A stretch of 60,000 nucleotides of DNA. It comes from Polytrichum commune (lineage: Eukaryota > Streptophyta > Polytrichopsida > Polytrichales > Polytrichaceae). The notes beneath the pieces are model-generated. The model did no database searches and had not been told where the DNA came from. It was given only the letters and a program-made list of their open reading frames with translations. The position numbers were made by a program, and so were the translations under genes. The DNA lies in the NCBI GenBank assembly GCA_950295325.1, contig OX485805.1:15055501-15115500 (forward strand), given 5' to 3'. Positions 25,099 through 36,697 of this stretch are shown one piece after another (position 1 is the stretch's first letter; each line of letters begins with the position of its first letter).

Positions 25099-25253
25099 GA
25101 AGAAGAAAAACTTCGGTCTCCGGAGGAGACCGACGTGAATTAAGTGTCTGTTCGATCCACCCCCAATCCGATGCCCTCAGGACAAAGGTATGGAAGTACA
25201 GATCTACTCCTCCCTTTCGAGAGTAGACACTATAGTCACCAGTAACAAGGACC
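25099..25253 (-). promoter_or_regulatory. LINE 3' tail with reverse-transcriptase recognition-type stem-loop
   Basis: On the minus strand: GACTATAGTGTC, CTCGAAAGGG, GAGTAG, CATCGGATT, TCGAACAGACACTTAATTCA, then a perfect 8-bp stem (CGGTCTCC / GGAGACCG, loop TCC, plus-strand 25114-25132) and a TTTTTCTTCTTC tail. The same order with a different stem sequence ends LINE copy 2, the 62-bp insert and both SINE copies. In other LINE/SINE pairs such a terminal stem-loop is what the reverse transcriptase recognises. That role is inferred here. Confidence 0.65.
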
Positions 25254-25279
25254 ATAATGGTTGGTTTTAATGGTTTTAT

Positions 25280-28200
25280 CTATGGGGGGTCTAGTGTTTG
25301 GGGTAGCGGTTGGTGGTTTTCTATTCTTCTTTTGTGGAGGAGGATAGACATGGCATATTTTATAGCGATAGTATTGATGTTTTTGAAGGTATTTTTAATG
25401 GTAGGCATAGGTATTTTAAATTTATTTTCGAGTGACTTCATTGATGGAATGTGGGTAGTGGCTCTGGCGCCTGCAGTGATTATAATAAGGGGGTCGGTTT
25501 TCCATCCTCTAGCAGCGATACTATCGATTAATGGTCTGTATTTGTTATTTTTTGCTTCAAGTGTTTCTGGTGAGAATCTATCATTACAATATGTGAATTC
25601 GATGAATTGTATGGTGAGGTTGGGGTTTATGTCTGTGGGGGGGTCGTTTTGGTATGGTAATCCTCTAACACAAAGGATGTCAGGTCTAAATCTGGAGTTA
25701 CAATGGCATCTTTGAGTACCGCATGTGCAAGGGAGTAGCCAATTGGGAACAGTGTTTTCTTGGGGTGTGTTATTGAAGGTGCCAGCATTCATGAGAATAT
25801 AACATCGGGATTTTTTGGATGAGATTAGTAGTTTCCTAATTTCCCATACTGCTTTGTTGTGTCTGTTGACGTGGAGTGAATGTATATGTTGTTGTTTACA
25901 CGTAAGTAGTACATGTAACCATGTATCCGGCTCGTATGAATTGCAGATGGGGCATGTGATAGATGGATATGTTTGTCTACCAAAGAACAGTTGTTTTCGA
26001 GCATTTCCCATATAAGTTCCGGTTCGGAATTTGATGAGGCATGATTTTTGTTTATCTGAGATTTCTGGGTTTTCCCAAAATTCATTAGATAATTCTTTGT
26101 CTATTTCTGCGTTCCCTGTCCATTTGTACATGTTAGGAGTTTGTGTGGCCATGTTTTCCAAGTTATTTTCTCTATCATATTTTATAATTTGCTTTTCTAA
26201 GAATCTAACGGGGCCTTTGTCAGGGACGTCCTCCATTGAGGCCCAGACGTCTTTTTGGTAGTAGTATGGGGTAGCATGGGCATGCTCATGTGGGTGAATG
26301 GCAATTATGTGCTCTAGTTCTAGCCTTTCTTTTGCCAATTTGTCTGCTTGTTCGTTGCCGTAAATGTTGACGTGTGCTCTGACTTTGTATAGTGTGATTG
26401 GTTGTGTCCGGTTTTGAAGTAGTTGTACCATGGTGGCGAGGGTGATTTGGTCGGGGTGGCTATTGTGAAGTGTGGGGTGTTTAATTTGTGTATTAAGTAA
26501 GTATAATACATTGAGACTGTCGGTAAATATGTATGCGGGTTCGTTTGGATATAGCGTATTAATGATTGTTAGTGTTTCATGTATGGCTATCATTTCTGCT
26601 CTTAGTATGTTTTGAAGTCCATGTAGTCTTTTGGAGATGTTAAGGCCCTTGGGGCTGTAGATTCCATAGCCAGCTCTTTCTCTTCTCCATACTCCAAGGT
26701 TAATTTCTTTGGGTTTCATAAAAGAACCGTCTGTATAGTAGCTGAATTGTGGATGGAATTTTAATGGTAAGTTAGTTTGATAATTAGGGAGTTGTGGAAT
26801 AGGTATGATATTGTTATTGGATGTGTTTGGATAGTTAGATTTAGCCCATTTTTTGCTAGGGTTAACGGCGGTATTTAAGGGGGTGGGTGGAGCAATTTGT
26901 GTGTGAATTTGTAATATTTGGAGGTTATTTGCTATGTTGGTGAGTTGATTCATTTGTTCGTAGGTACCTATGTGATTGTTTTGGTGGTGGATACAGAGTA
27001 TTCGTAGTGTTGATAATTCTTTCCTCGTGATATTGAGTTCGGGGGGAATTGTGGGTTCTTCGTATGTGATGGTGTCTGCTGCAAAGTGGGCAATGATGTG
27101 TGTGTCCAAGAATGGGCCGGCGTATGGGTTAAAGTTATGGTACCAATCCATATCTTTTGAAATAAGTATAGTGATTGTATTTGGGTCGTGTTTGGCTGCA
27201 ATGCGGGCCCAATGGATGGCTTGTAAGTCTGTTGCGTTATGGAGGTGGGCGTAACCAATTCCCTTCCATTTTTGATCAAACGCTTTCCCTAGAGATCCAA
27301 ATATTCTATCCCTAGAGAATGGTGAGTGGAATTGGGTGAATTGTGTGGGGCAAGTAACTGGGGATGAGAAGTATGAATGGTTGATATTGAATGTTGTAAT
27401 TAGGAAATCTAGTATAGGAGTTGGTATTGTATATTGGGCACGTTTAAGTGGGTCATTTTTTGGAATACAGTATTTATACCTTTGGTATAGCCACACGATT
27501 TCTGTTTCAAATGATTGGGTAGGTGGTTCTAGACCATGTGGGGTGTCTTTCGCTTGATGATATTGTTTCCATAACCACAATAATCTAGTTTTTGGGATGG
27601 CAATGAGGTGCCGACCGTTGTCTTCATATATGTGAGCAACGTCGAATTGTGTTTGGATAGTGTTAGTATTTGTTTCGATGTCACTCTCTGGGTTGCATTC
27701 ATTAATGGAGATATATGCCAATGGGATAATTGTGGCAGGGATAACGTATCTAGTGTCTCATTGTTGTTCTATGGAGAAGTGTGCATTGATGATGTTCGAA
27801 AAGTATTTGTGTTGTCTTTTCGTATAATATTGGATAAGTAGTTCGGTATTGTGTCGACTAGAATATGCGTCACAATAGGGGAATAAATCTCTTTGGGTGC
27901 GCCATTTGTTGTATATATTATTATTTGGAGTAATCCATTGGCATAGATATGATGTGTCTTTTCTTTGTATCCCATTAGAATCTGTGAGATGTCGTTGTTT
28001 GTGGTCAAGTATTGTGTGTATGGGAAAATGACGGGGATTGTTAAGCATAGTGTTCGGAGGTGGTAGTAGGTGAGGGTTAGGGGGGTTCGGAGGGTGTATA
28101 GGGGGTGTTGGGTAATGAGGGAGGATGGTATGATTTATTATTGTGTAATCATTCTTTAGGGTTCGTGGGGGGTAGTGGTATGGGCATGGTAGGTGACATT

Positions 28201-31200
28201 CTTGGTGACATGAAGGTTGACAAAATAGTTGGTTCGCGATGTTTAATGCACTCTTGATGAGTTTTGTAGGATTGGAGTGGTATATTTGAAAGTCATCCGG
28301 GCTCATTAAGGTGGTGCCATTAGGCATGATTATTTGTTCTAATCTTATTATATTGTGCAGTAGGAGTTTTTGTAATAATTTGAGTGAAGTGCTGGGATTT
28401 AGGCCCTGTAGATTTTGTGTTTCTTTCAACCATGCAGTTTCAAGTGGGGATGGATTTAATAGGAAGCTATCAATTGTACTTTTTAGATGGACTCCGGCTT
28501 CATGTTTGAGTAGGAATAGCGTTCTAGTAACAGGTGATCTAACACAGTGATGGTATTTAATGCGGGTTATTTCTTTGGAACCTCCAAATTTTGCAAGTAT
28601 AAATTGTATTAAACCATAATAGATTTTACCGAGTCTACCTTTGTCATTGAGGGCATTTTGTAGTTGTTCTCCGATGCAACGCAAGTAGGCATTTTGTAAT
28701 GAGAATGCTTCAATTCCGAATAGGTCGTGTGGGAGCTGTGTAGCGATATTATATGTGCTTTTTGGTAATCCGCATATTGTTTTATGTAGTGCTATAATCT
28801 TTTTATCGAGTTTTTTGATAGCCGGGATAGAGTATGGTACTGCGTAAAAGCTGTAGGCTATACCAGCACGTATAACTGTATCTGCCATGTTGATTTTTTG
28901 TTTCATGGTGGCTGGGCTTGCTACCAGGGCTTGACATTGTTTACTAACTTTAGCTGTAGTTGTATTAATTTGTGTTTTCCATTTAAGTGATGGTGCGAGA
29001 TTGATTCCCAGATAAGTGTATGGTTCGTGTTGGTCTAAGACTGGTAATGGCTGGTTTCTATAGTTTATATTAGTAGACTAGATTAGGGCTTTGAATATTA
29101 TGGGATTCATTTTAGATTTATTAGGGCATCCAGTCACTGCACATTTGGGTATTCCGAGGTCCATTCATGCCCATTCGCAGAATTTGTCTAATTTATTTAG
29201 TTGTATTTGTAATGATTTTAATTTGTAGCCATTGCTGCTAAGTTGTCGGCATATGCTGCAGATGAAATTTTAACTTTGGATGTTCCGAAGGTGTATCCGT
29301 TATCTCCTTGTTGTAACCATCTAAGGAGGGGTTCTAAAAATATTAAAAATAGGTATGGGCTTAGAGTGTCTCCCTGTATTGTACCTCTTTGGATGGAGAT
29401 CGGTAGTGTTTTACCAAAGTATTCGCCACAGTATATTGTAGAGGCTTGTGAGTATATGTTGCCGATGAGGCTTATGGCGTCGGTTGGATATCCAAGATCC
29501 TTCATTATGGCTAAAAGTCTAGCATGGTCAATGGAGCCAAAGGCGTTTTTGAAGTCAATGTAGAGTACATATATGTCTTGGTTTGTAAATCTTGCGTCTT
29601 CTAATGCTGCGATGAGGAGTTGGAGTTGTCTGGATGTTCCTCTTTCAACTCTGAATCCTTCTTGGCTATCGTGTAGAATTTGGTATCTTTCCCCATAAGT
29701 GGAAAGATTAGAGGTTAATGTGCTTGTGTATAGTTTGTATATTGTATTAGCTAGTGCGATAGGTCTATGGTTAGTGAGTTGTGACGGATCACCTTTCATA
29801 TATAGTAAAATTATTAGACTGGTTTTGCACGATGAAGGAATTTGTTTTTGTTTGTAGCAATGTTTAAAGAATAGAAAGAGTAATTTGTGGAAGCGTGGTG
29901 GCATATTTTTTAGGATTGAGTTGGGAATTTTGTCTGGTCCTGGGGCTTTGTTATTTCCAAGGTTTTTGAGGCAGAAGTCATATGTTTCTTGGTCAAAGTA
30001 TGTATGTAAGGGGGTTTGGGGTTCTCCACGTTGGTCAATCGTGAGTCCTTCTAATTCGTGCCATGGATATTGCCTAACGCCACATGTGCAATGTGGACGA
30101 TATTTATTTTGATAGTGGTATGTATGTACTGTTGGGCGGTTACTGATGGATTGTTGAATGTATATTTCTTTTGCTATATCTTCAGGATTAGTTAGGATGT
30201 TATTTTGTCTATCCGTGATTAAGTCGAGGGGTGAAGTTTCGGAGTGTTTAAAGACTTTTCTATTTATATTTTTGGGATTTTTTTCGTACATTTGACGGTA
30301 TTTTGATATAGCTTTTAGAATACAGTTTTTGGTGTATTTTGTGGTGATTTTTCTGGCTTCTTTATTGGCGGTTTTTGCGATAGCAGCAATGGTATCAATC
30401 CATTCATTTGGGGGGAAGGTTGTTGTAGGTGGATGTGGGATTTGCACATGTTGGTGGTTACGGATTTCATTTAGGAAGGGGTGAGTTTGCCATTGTGAGT
30501 TATTATTTGCGATAAATATAGTTTTCCTAATGAGGTGGTATGTGTCTAGGTGTTTTTTCCATTCTTTGGATAATTTACGTGGTAGGAATCCACCTTGTTG
30601 TGTTGTTCTGTTCGTAAGGTTTTGTATTGGGATTGCTTTGCATGTTCTTTCAATGGTATTTGAGATTTTTTTTACAATATTGTCTAATGTTATACATGCT
30701 TCATGCCATTGGTCAGGGGTGAGGTGATTGTGATTCTCTAGTAAGCTGGTTAGTTCGTTTAGTTGTGTGTAGTTTGCTTCAAAGAATTCTATATTAAATT
30801 TTTCTAAGTTTTCCGGTGGGATTGGATTTAGTATTCTAGTTGGTGTAATATTTGTGGGGGGAGGGGGTCTAGCTATGAGTATGTTTTGGGGTATGTGTAA
30901 GGTGACTGGGTAGTGGTCTGAGTTTAGGTTCATGTTTGTGTTTGTTGTAGAGGTAAATCTGTTGTTGTCTGGTGAGTTGATATAAAAACCATCTATAAGG
31001 CTAGTTGATGTGTAATTATAGCCTCCTTGTCTTGTGATATTAGTATTTGTTGGGATATATTCAAGATTAAGGGTTGTAGTGAAGTTTTTCCATTGAATGT
31101 CTTCTTCTTGTGGTGGCATATTATTATTGTTGTTTTGTCTTCCAATGAGTGCAATGTGTCGGTTGAAGTCGCCGCATAGGATGTGTATGTGGTTAGGGTG

Positions 31201-33300
31201 TGTAGTTGTTTGGTTAGTGATTTCATTTTTTAGGAAGGGAATGAGGTGGGTGTCTTCTAAGTGTGTGGGCATATACATGTATATTATTAACCAGGGCAGG
31301 AGTGGGTGGTTGTTTATTTTTATTATTTGCAAGTATGGGGAGATATTTGCTGGTGTAGGGATCTTGGTAACGTTTCCAGTAAATGCGTATTTGTTATGAA
31401 TGAGCGTGAGTAAGCCACCTCTCCCGGGGGTGTAAGGCATTCTTTGTTGTATGCATCTTGTGAGGGCGTGTGTATTATTAAAAATAAGCTTGTATTCAGG
31501 GAATAGGTTCTGTATGTATTTTGTGGATTTGGTTGCTGTAAGTTTGGTTTCTTGGATATTTATAATTGTTGTGTTCCTATGGGAATGATTTATTAAACTT
31601 TGTAAATTTGGTAAGGCTGTGTTAAACGATGAGGCATTCCAAGTTATTATGTTTGTTTCGTGGTTGGTGTGTGATATGAAGCTAGGGGTGGTTGTCGGGA
31701 TGTTTGGGAGTGGGGGAGGGTGTGAGTATTCAGTTATGTTTTCGAGGCAGCGGAGTGATTCGGTAATTAGTTTTTCAGGAAGAAAGGGAAATTTTCTTTG
31801 GAGGATAATTGGAGTAGGTGGAGTCTCTTGGTTATGTATAAATTTATATAATTTAGTATGTATAGAATTTTTGGGGTTTATTATATCTTAGTTATCTCTT
31901 ACAAATGTTGTATATGGATGTTGTGTTAGGATGTGCCTTTCAGGGGGGTTGTTAAGGTTGGTTAATCTAATGATTAGTGTGTTGGTCCAAATATCGTTAA
32001 AGTCGTAAGTGTGGGGTTGTGCTAGTATGTTATTGCATGTGTCTATGGAGGGGTTTATAGTAATGATTAAAGCATATAGTATGTGTGTTGATGGGGAATG
32101 ATTTTGTGTTTGGATATATCGATGTAAGTATGGATACTTAGTGTTTGTCTGGTGATGTAGTGGGTGAATAGTTTCTAGTATAGGTGCGAATGAGCTTGCT
32201 ATGTGTTGGTATTCGGGTTGTAGTTTTATCGTGTTGGGGATAAAATATGTTTTGGCTCTCTTTTTATGTGAAGTGGGGTGAGTGCGTAGAATGTTGGACA
32301 TTGGTCCCGGGTTGGGTTCTATATCTCCACATTGAAGTAATGCTAGTTTATTAATGAAGTAATATCCATGGGTTTGGATTGTTTTTGTTTTTCGTTTATT
32401 TAATTTTAAATATTTTGTAAGTGTGAATTTGATTGTAGTCAAAAGGTTAGGTAAAGTTGGTATTTTATTTGTTAGTTGTTTAGTTGAGAAGTGTGTATTT
32501 GGGTTGTTTCTAGGTGTGTGATTTGTTATTTTCCTAGGTGCCCAGTTGTTTGTGAATAGGTATATGTTTCTAGTTCGGTGGCGAGGCCGGGAGGCCGAGC
32601 CTGTTTTATGTTGGAGACCTTGTTTTGGTATAATGCTTTGGATTTTGACCATAATAATTGAGAAGGACTTTGTAATTGCTTTTTGGTGTTGAATTCGATA
32701 TTGATGTTGGTGTTGGAATGTATATTGATTTTGTTTTTGGTTATGTTGATTTGTTATTGTGTTAGATGTCCAGTTGTTTGTGAGTTGGTATTTATTTTTT
32801 GTTTTGTGGCGGGGCCGAGAGGCCGAGGCCGTTATATTGTTTGTAAGTGTAAGCATTCTACCACTATTAGTTGTGTAAGGCGTTCGTTGATGATATTTTG
32901 TATGTTTATTAATGGTTGTGGTGTTTGTTTGGTGGTTCTTTTTGACGTACTTGGTAAGTGGCTTTGTTTTGGTTTTTGTTTGTATGCTGGTTATTTGTGT
33001 TTTTTTTGGAGTGTTATTGAGTATTGTGTTTATTTTCTTTTCATGTATTTTTTGTATGGTATTAAGTATTATTTTATAATATTTATGTTGTGTTTTATTG
33101 GTTGTTGTATTTGAGTGTGTTTTTCTTATAATGATATTATATATTTTATTGGCTCTTTGTGTTTTGAGATTTTCGTAGTTGGTGACTTTGGATTGATAAG
33201 TTTCTTTAGTTTCGGGTTGATTATGTTTAGTTTTAAATTTAATTGTTTGTTTTTTGGAGTCCAATTTTTCTATTGGGTTCGTGGTACTTATAAATACCTT
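25280..33300 (-). pseudogene. LINE copy 1 ORF2: N-extension, 2A, APE, RT, RNase H, CCHC, RLE-like
   Basis: One reading frame runs from about 33300 to 29218 with a single in-frame TAA (31890-31888, Pro in copy 2). A 1-nt deletion near 29220 breaks the frame, and another frame break lies near 27750. Domains in order: a basic N/T/K-rich extension; the 2A motif at 32302-32346; a linker (YKFIHNQETPPTP...FPFLPEKL); APE endonuclease (ITWNASS, NIQETKL near 31550, CGDFN near 31160, NSDHYPV near 30920); reverse transcriptase (NKAPGPDKIPNS, RPIALANTIYKL, LYIDFKNAFGSIDH, RGTIQGDTLSPYLF, AYADN); a thumb region; RNase H (YYTDGSF, RAEMIAI, FTDSLNVL, KVRAHVNIYGNEQADKLA, about 26750-26310) with its catalytic residues present; a CCHC knuckle (CPIC-x9-H-x4-C near 25950); and a C-terminal RLE-like domain (RFRPDIL, IEFTYCNDR, KNNKYRPLID). 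The RT active site reads YADN instead of YADD. No AUG is seen at the N-terminus. Dead, but mostly readable. Confidence 0.85.
32302..32346 (-). other. 2A-like ribosome-skipping motif in LINE copy 1 ORF2
   Basis: The minus-strand reading is LALLQCGDIEPNPGP followed by Met-Ser. It fits the 2A consensus D-(V/I)-E-x-N-P-G-P, and ribosomes would skip the bond between the final Gly and Pro. It lies in frame between the basic extension and the linker/APE part, so it would release them as two proteins. Copy 2 keeps it (47122-47160) with changes only at neutral positions. Activity has not been tested. Confidence 0.8.
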
Positions 33301-33302
33301 AT

Positions 33303-33870
33303 TGTTTTTTATGTTTTTAGTATTAAAATATATGTTTATGTTTTTAGTATTAAAATATACTTTTATGTTTTTAGTATTAAAATATACTTTTATGTTTTAG
33401 TATTAAAATATATTTTTATGTTTTAGTATTAAAATATATTTTTATGTTTTAGTATTAAAATATATTTTTATATTTTAGTATTAAAATATATTTTTATATT
33501 TTAGTATTAAAATATATTTTTATATTTTAGTATTAAAATATATTTTTATATTTTAGTATTAAAATATATTTTAGTATTTTAGTATTAAAATATATTTTAG
33601 TATTTTAGTATTAAAATATATTTTAGTATTTTAGTATTAAAATATATTTTTATATTTTAGTATTAAAATATATGTTTATATTTTAGTATTAAAATATATT
33701 TTTATATTTTAGTATTAAAATATATTTTTATATTTTAGTATTAAAATATATTTTTATATTTTAGTATTAAAATATATTTTTATATTTTAGTATTAAAATA
33801 TATTTTTATATTTTAGTATTAAAATATACTTTTGTGTTTTTAGTATTAAAATATATTTTGTGATTTTATT
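33303..33870. repeat. AT-rich 26/27-bp tandem array, about 22 units
   Basis: Units of the type TTTTAGTATTAAAATATA repeat every 26 bp, with 27-bp units at the ORF2-proximal end. Variants carry ATGTTT, ATATTT or AGTATT spacers. The array lies between the ORF1-like relic and ORF2 of LINE copy 1. The 27-bp units stay open in the ORF2 frame (9 codons each); the 26-bp units shift it. Confidence 0.9.
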
Positions 33871-33899
33871 AAGTGTTACCGGGTCATTTTTTACCTTAC

Positions 33900-35972
33900 C
33901 TAGTTTCTCATGTCCATATTTTCTTCATCTGGTCCACCTTCCAAGTCTTTTGCCACGCTCTCGATGTAGTTCACTGTTGTTAATAGTTGCTGCTTGAATA
34001 TTGTAAGTTGGGCCGATATGAATTTCATTGATTTGTCGGTGTATGTGGTTGCTCTGCGGTACACAATCTCTTCTCTCTCTGCCAACTCTTTGCGTAATTT
34101 AGAGGTTTCTCCTTCCATCAATATCTTGTTAGACCTTTGATTGGTGCGTTCTCTAAGGCTTCCACAGTGTTTGCGAGTGTTGTGTTCGCATCAGAGAACC
34201 CTAGTCTATTTAATTCCTCTTGGGAAGGTGCGTTTATACCATCCAAGCTTTTTGGGTGTGGGATAAATTCTATATATTTTCCAAGGAGTTTGGTATTTTT
34301 CTTAACAAATTTTTTGTATACGGCTGCGTTCAGACATTGTACGTTACAACTCCCTACATGTTTCCCATTCTCAATTTTAAAAAAGACGTTTAACACATTT
34401 CTTTCTCCCATGTGTTTTTTCAATTCATGTTCAATTACCTCTGTATCTTTTACTTTGTTCAAGTTTTTTACTATTAAGATGAGGGCATTTTTTCTAGCTT
34501 TTTTTTATCTTCGGTTAATTTATCCCTTGAGGTGAATTTGGCTTCGAAGATTTCATTATCAAATGAGATTTTATAAATATTTATTTTTTTCGCTTGCTCG
34601 GATGAAGTTGCTACTATCCACGCAAACCCCATTTTTTTTTTTTTTGCACATTGGTAATTTCATAGTCCTATGTACGGTTAAATTCTTCGTGTACTATCTC
34701 TTCTAAAATATTATACCATTTTTTGCCGATTAGTGTGTCGCTTGTGATTTTTACTGAGAGGAGGTTATTGAGAGCTAGTGTATCGTAAGATTTATATATT
34801 TTACCTCTCCATGGTTTCCCATCTTCTAATGTGATGATAAATGTCTTTGTCCCTTGTAGGAGACTTTTAGCATCAAGGAGTGGGTTTTTAAGATGAAGTT
34901 TAATGGTTCCGCTCCATGTAGTAGACTTGTGAAAACATAAAATTGCTATGGATTCTCCAATTAGCTCCCCAAGTTCTATGTTCATTTTTATTAACCTTTC
35001 CTTGACTTTTTGCATGATCACATCTCTTTCCCATTTTTGTTCACTAAGTTCAAAGTGAATGGAGACTTGGTAATCAAAAGAAAACCCGTACTCATCAACT
35101 TCCACGTCGAATGGAAGTTGGGTTAGGTTGTAATGTTGTTCTTCTTTTCCATCTTCCCTCTTAGATGGCCATTCTCTTTGAGGGACATATGGGAAAGAAG
35201 GTCGCGCATTTTGCATTTCTTTAGCTTCATCGAAGTCAATTTTCCTTTTCATTAATTCCCTTGTAGTTTTCCCATTTTCCATTGGTTGTTCTTTTTGTTT
35301 GTTTATATGATTTAAAGCGTGAAATCCTAACCATAGAGAGGAGTATTTTGACCCTAAGATTTTTTTTCTTTTGGCTTTCTTCTGGGTGGTGGTTACTATG
35401 GCAGAAGTTGTTCTTTTTTGAGAGGTGTTGATTATTTCATTTTCATCAATCACACAAACATCCATGTTTCTTGTAGAGCTAGCTTCGGCCATTGTTGTCT
35501 TGTATATAACATCATAAGGAGTATGTTTTTTAGAAAGACACAATACTAAAACATTTCCATAGATTTTTGTAGCATTTTTCAAGATGTTACTTCTTTGTTT
35601 CTCAAGGCAAATACCTTCCCACCACTTAATTGATGGGCCTGATTGGTATTTGTCTTTAGAGAAGAAGTGATATGATATAAAGAGACAAATCTTTGTACTT
35701 ATGCTAGTTTGCCTAGTTAAGACATGTGTACTTTTGGTTTTGAGACAAAAGTGCACATTGTTAGTTTCAGTGTTTTTGATGGTTTTGCAAACATCTTTTA
35801 TCTTATTATGCCAAACATACAAAGACAGTTTTCCATGTGTGTTTTTAAAACAAGTTTGTTCAAAGCATTCCCAAGGGTTGTGAGAGTAGACAATGTGAGA
35901 GTTTCTCCAATATGGGGTGGCTAGTGATAGCCAAAGAGTGAAGACAAGGCTGATTATCCATGTAATATTCAT
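33900..35972 (-). pseudogene. LINE copy 1 ORF1-like RNA-binding protein relic
   Basis: The main minus frame (35972-34669) ends at a TAG, but the same frame reopens at once (DYEITNVQKKKKMGFAWIVA). A shift in an A-run near 34510 then leads to an RRM-like unit (ALILIVKNLNKVKDTEVIEH, FFKIENGKHVGSCNVQCLNA, 34500-34120). A further shift near 34120 leads to a coiled-coil-like tail (LRKELAEREEIVYRR) ending at 33900. Upstream, around 35080-34680, lies a structured domain (FDYQVSIHFELSEQKWERDV ... VHEEFNRT). The likely functional start is the Met of MAEASSTRNMDV near 35492. The preceding 160 residues, including a hydrophobic start, may be a chance extension. RRM plus coiled coil is the usual ORF1 design of LINEs. 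Its link to ORF2 rests on strand, order and spacing. Confidence 0.6.
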
Positions 35973-36697
35973 GCTCCTATCCTAACAAAGTCTAACAATT
36001 CTATGTGCCTAATGCTATGTGTGTGTGTATGCTTGCTAGTGTGTGCACTCTAATGAGAAGTACTACAACATAATGAATTTTTATTTGTGAGTTATAGTGT
36101 GTGTGATCAATGTAAGAGCTACTCTGATATGAGTGTCTATTTTTCTAAGTGAGTGCTTCTGTTCTTAGCCTATTTGTGTATTCACACTTAGAATTTGATG
36201 GGTGGTTAGAGTTTTTACCTTGAAGTTTTGCGGGTGCTTGGTTGTGGCAGTAACAACAGCTTGTTGAAGTCCTCGGCTTGCGACAGCAGATCAGCAACTT
36301 AATAGCAGCAGCAAGACTGAGATTTTCTTCGGGATGAGATTTCTTCGAACTGCAAGTGAGACGGTGAAATTCGGCAGCAACAATCTTCTGTCTTGATGAC
36401 TTCCCTCAAGCAGCTCCTGGGTGTTTGATATTTCGGAAGACAGCAACTCTCCTTGTCACGGCAACAACTGAGATTTCTTCGAGCTCAATTGGTGATGACG
36501 CTTCGGTGGCTTCTCTCGTTTATTCGTTTAGATTCAGCAGCTGGTGTGGACTCCTTTACAATTCGGCTCGGTACTCTTGGCAGGTAGTAGTCTCTCCTTG
36601 TATGTTCGGCGAAGTTCCTCTTGATGCAGACTCAGCAGCAACGTTACTTTCTCTCTGTACTAGCGGTACTCTCAGTGTACTCTTCTATTTGCCACCA

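Noticed and set aside
32683-33426. Plus-strand frames rich in Phe, Val and Cys that look like membrane proteins
   Set aside because: They are antisense to the A-rich LINE ORF2 extension and AT array; the hydrophobic look comes from T-rich codons.
34668-35972. Secreted protein with an N-terminal signal peptide (hydrophobic start at 35972)
   Set aside because: The downstream part is an RNA-binding ORF1-like protein that would not be secreted; a later Met near 35492 fits better.
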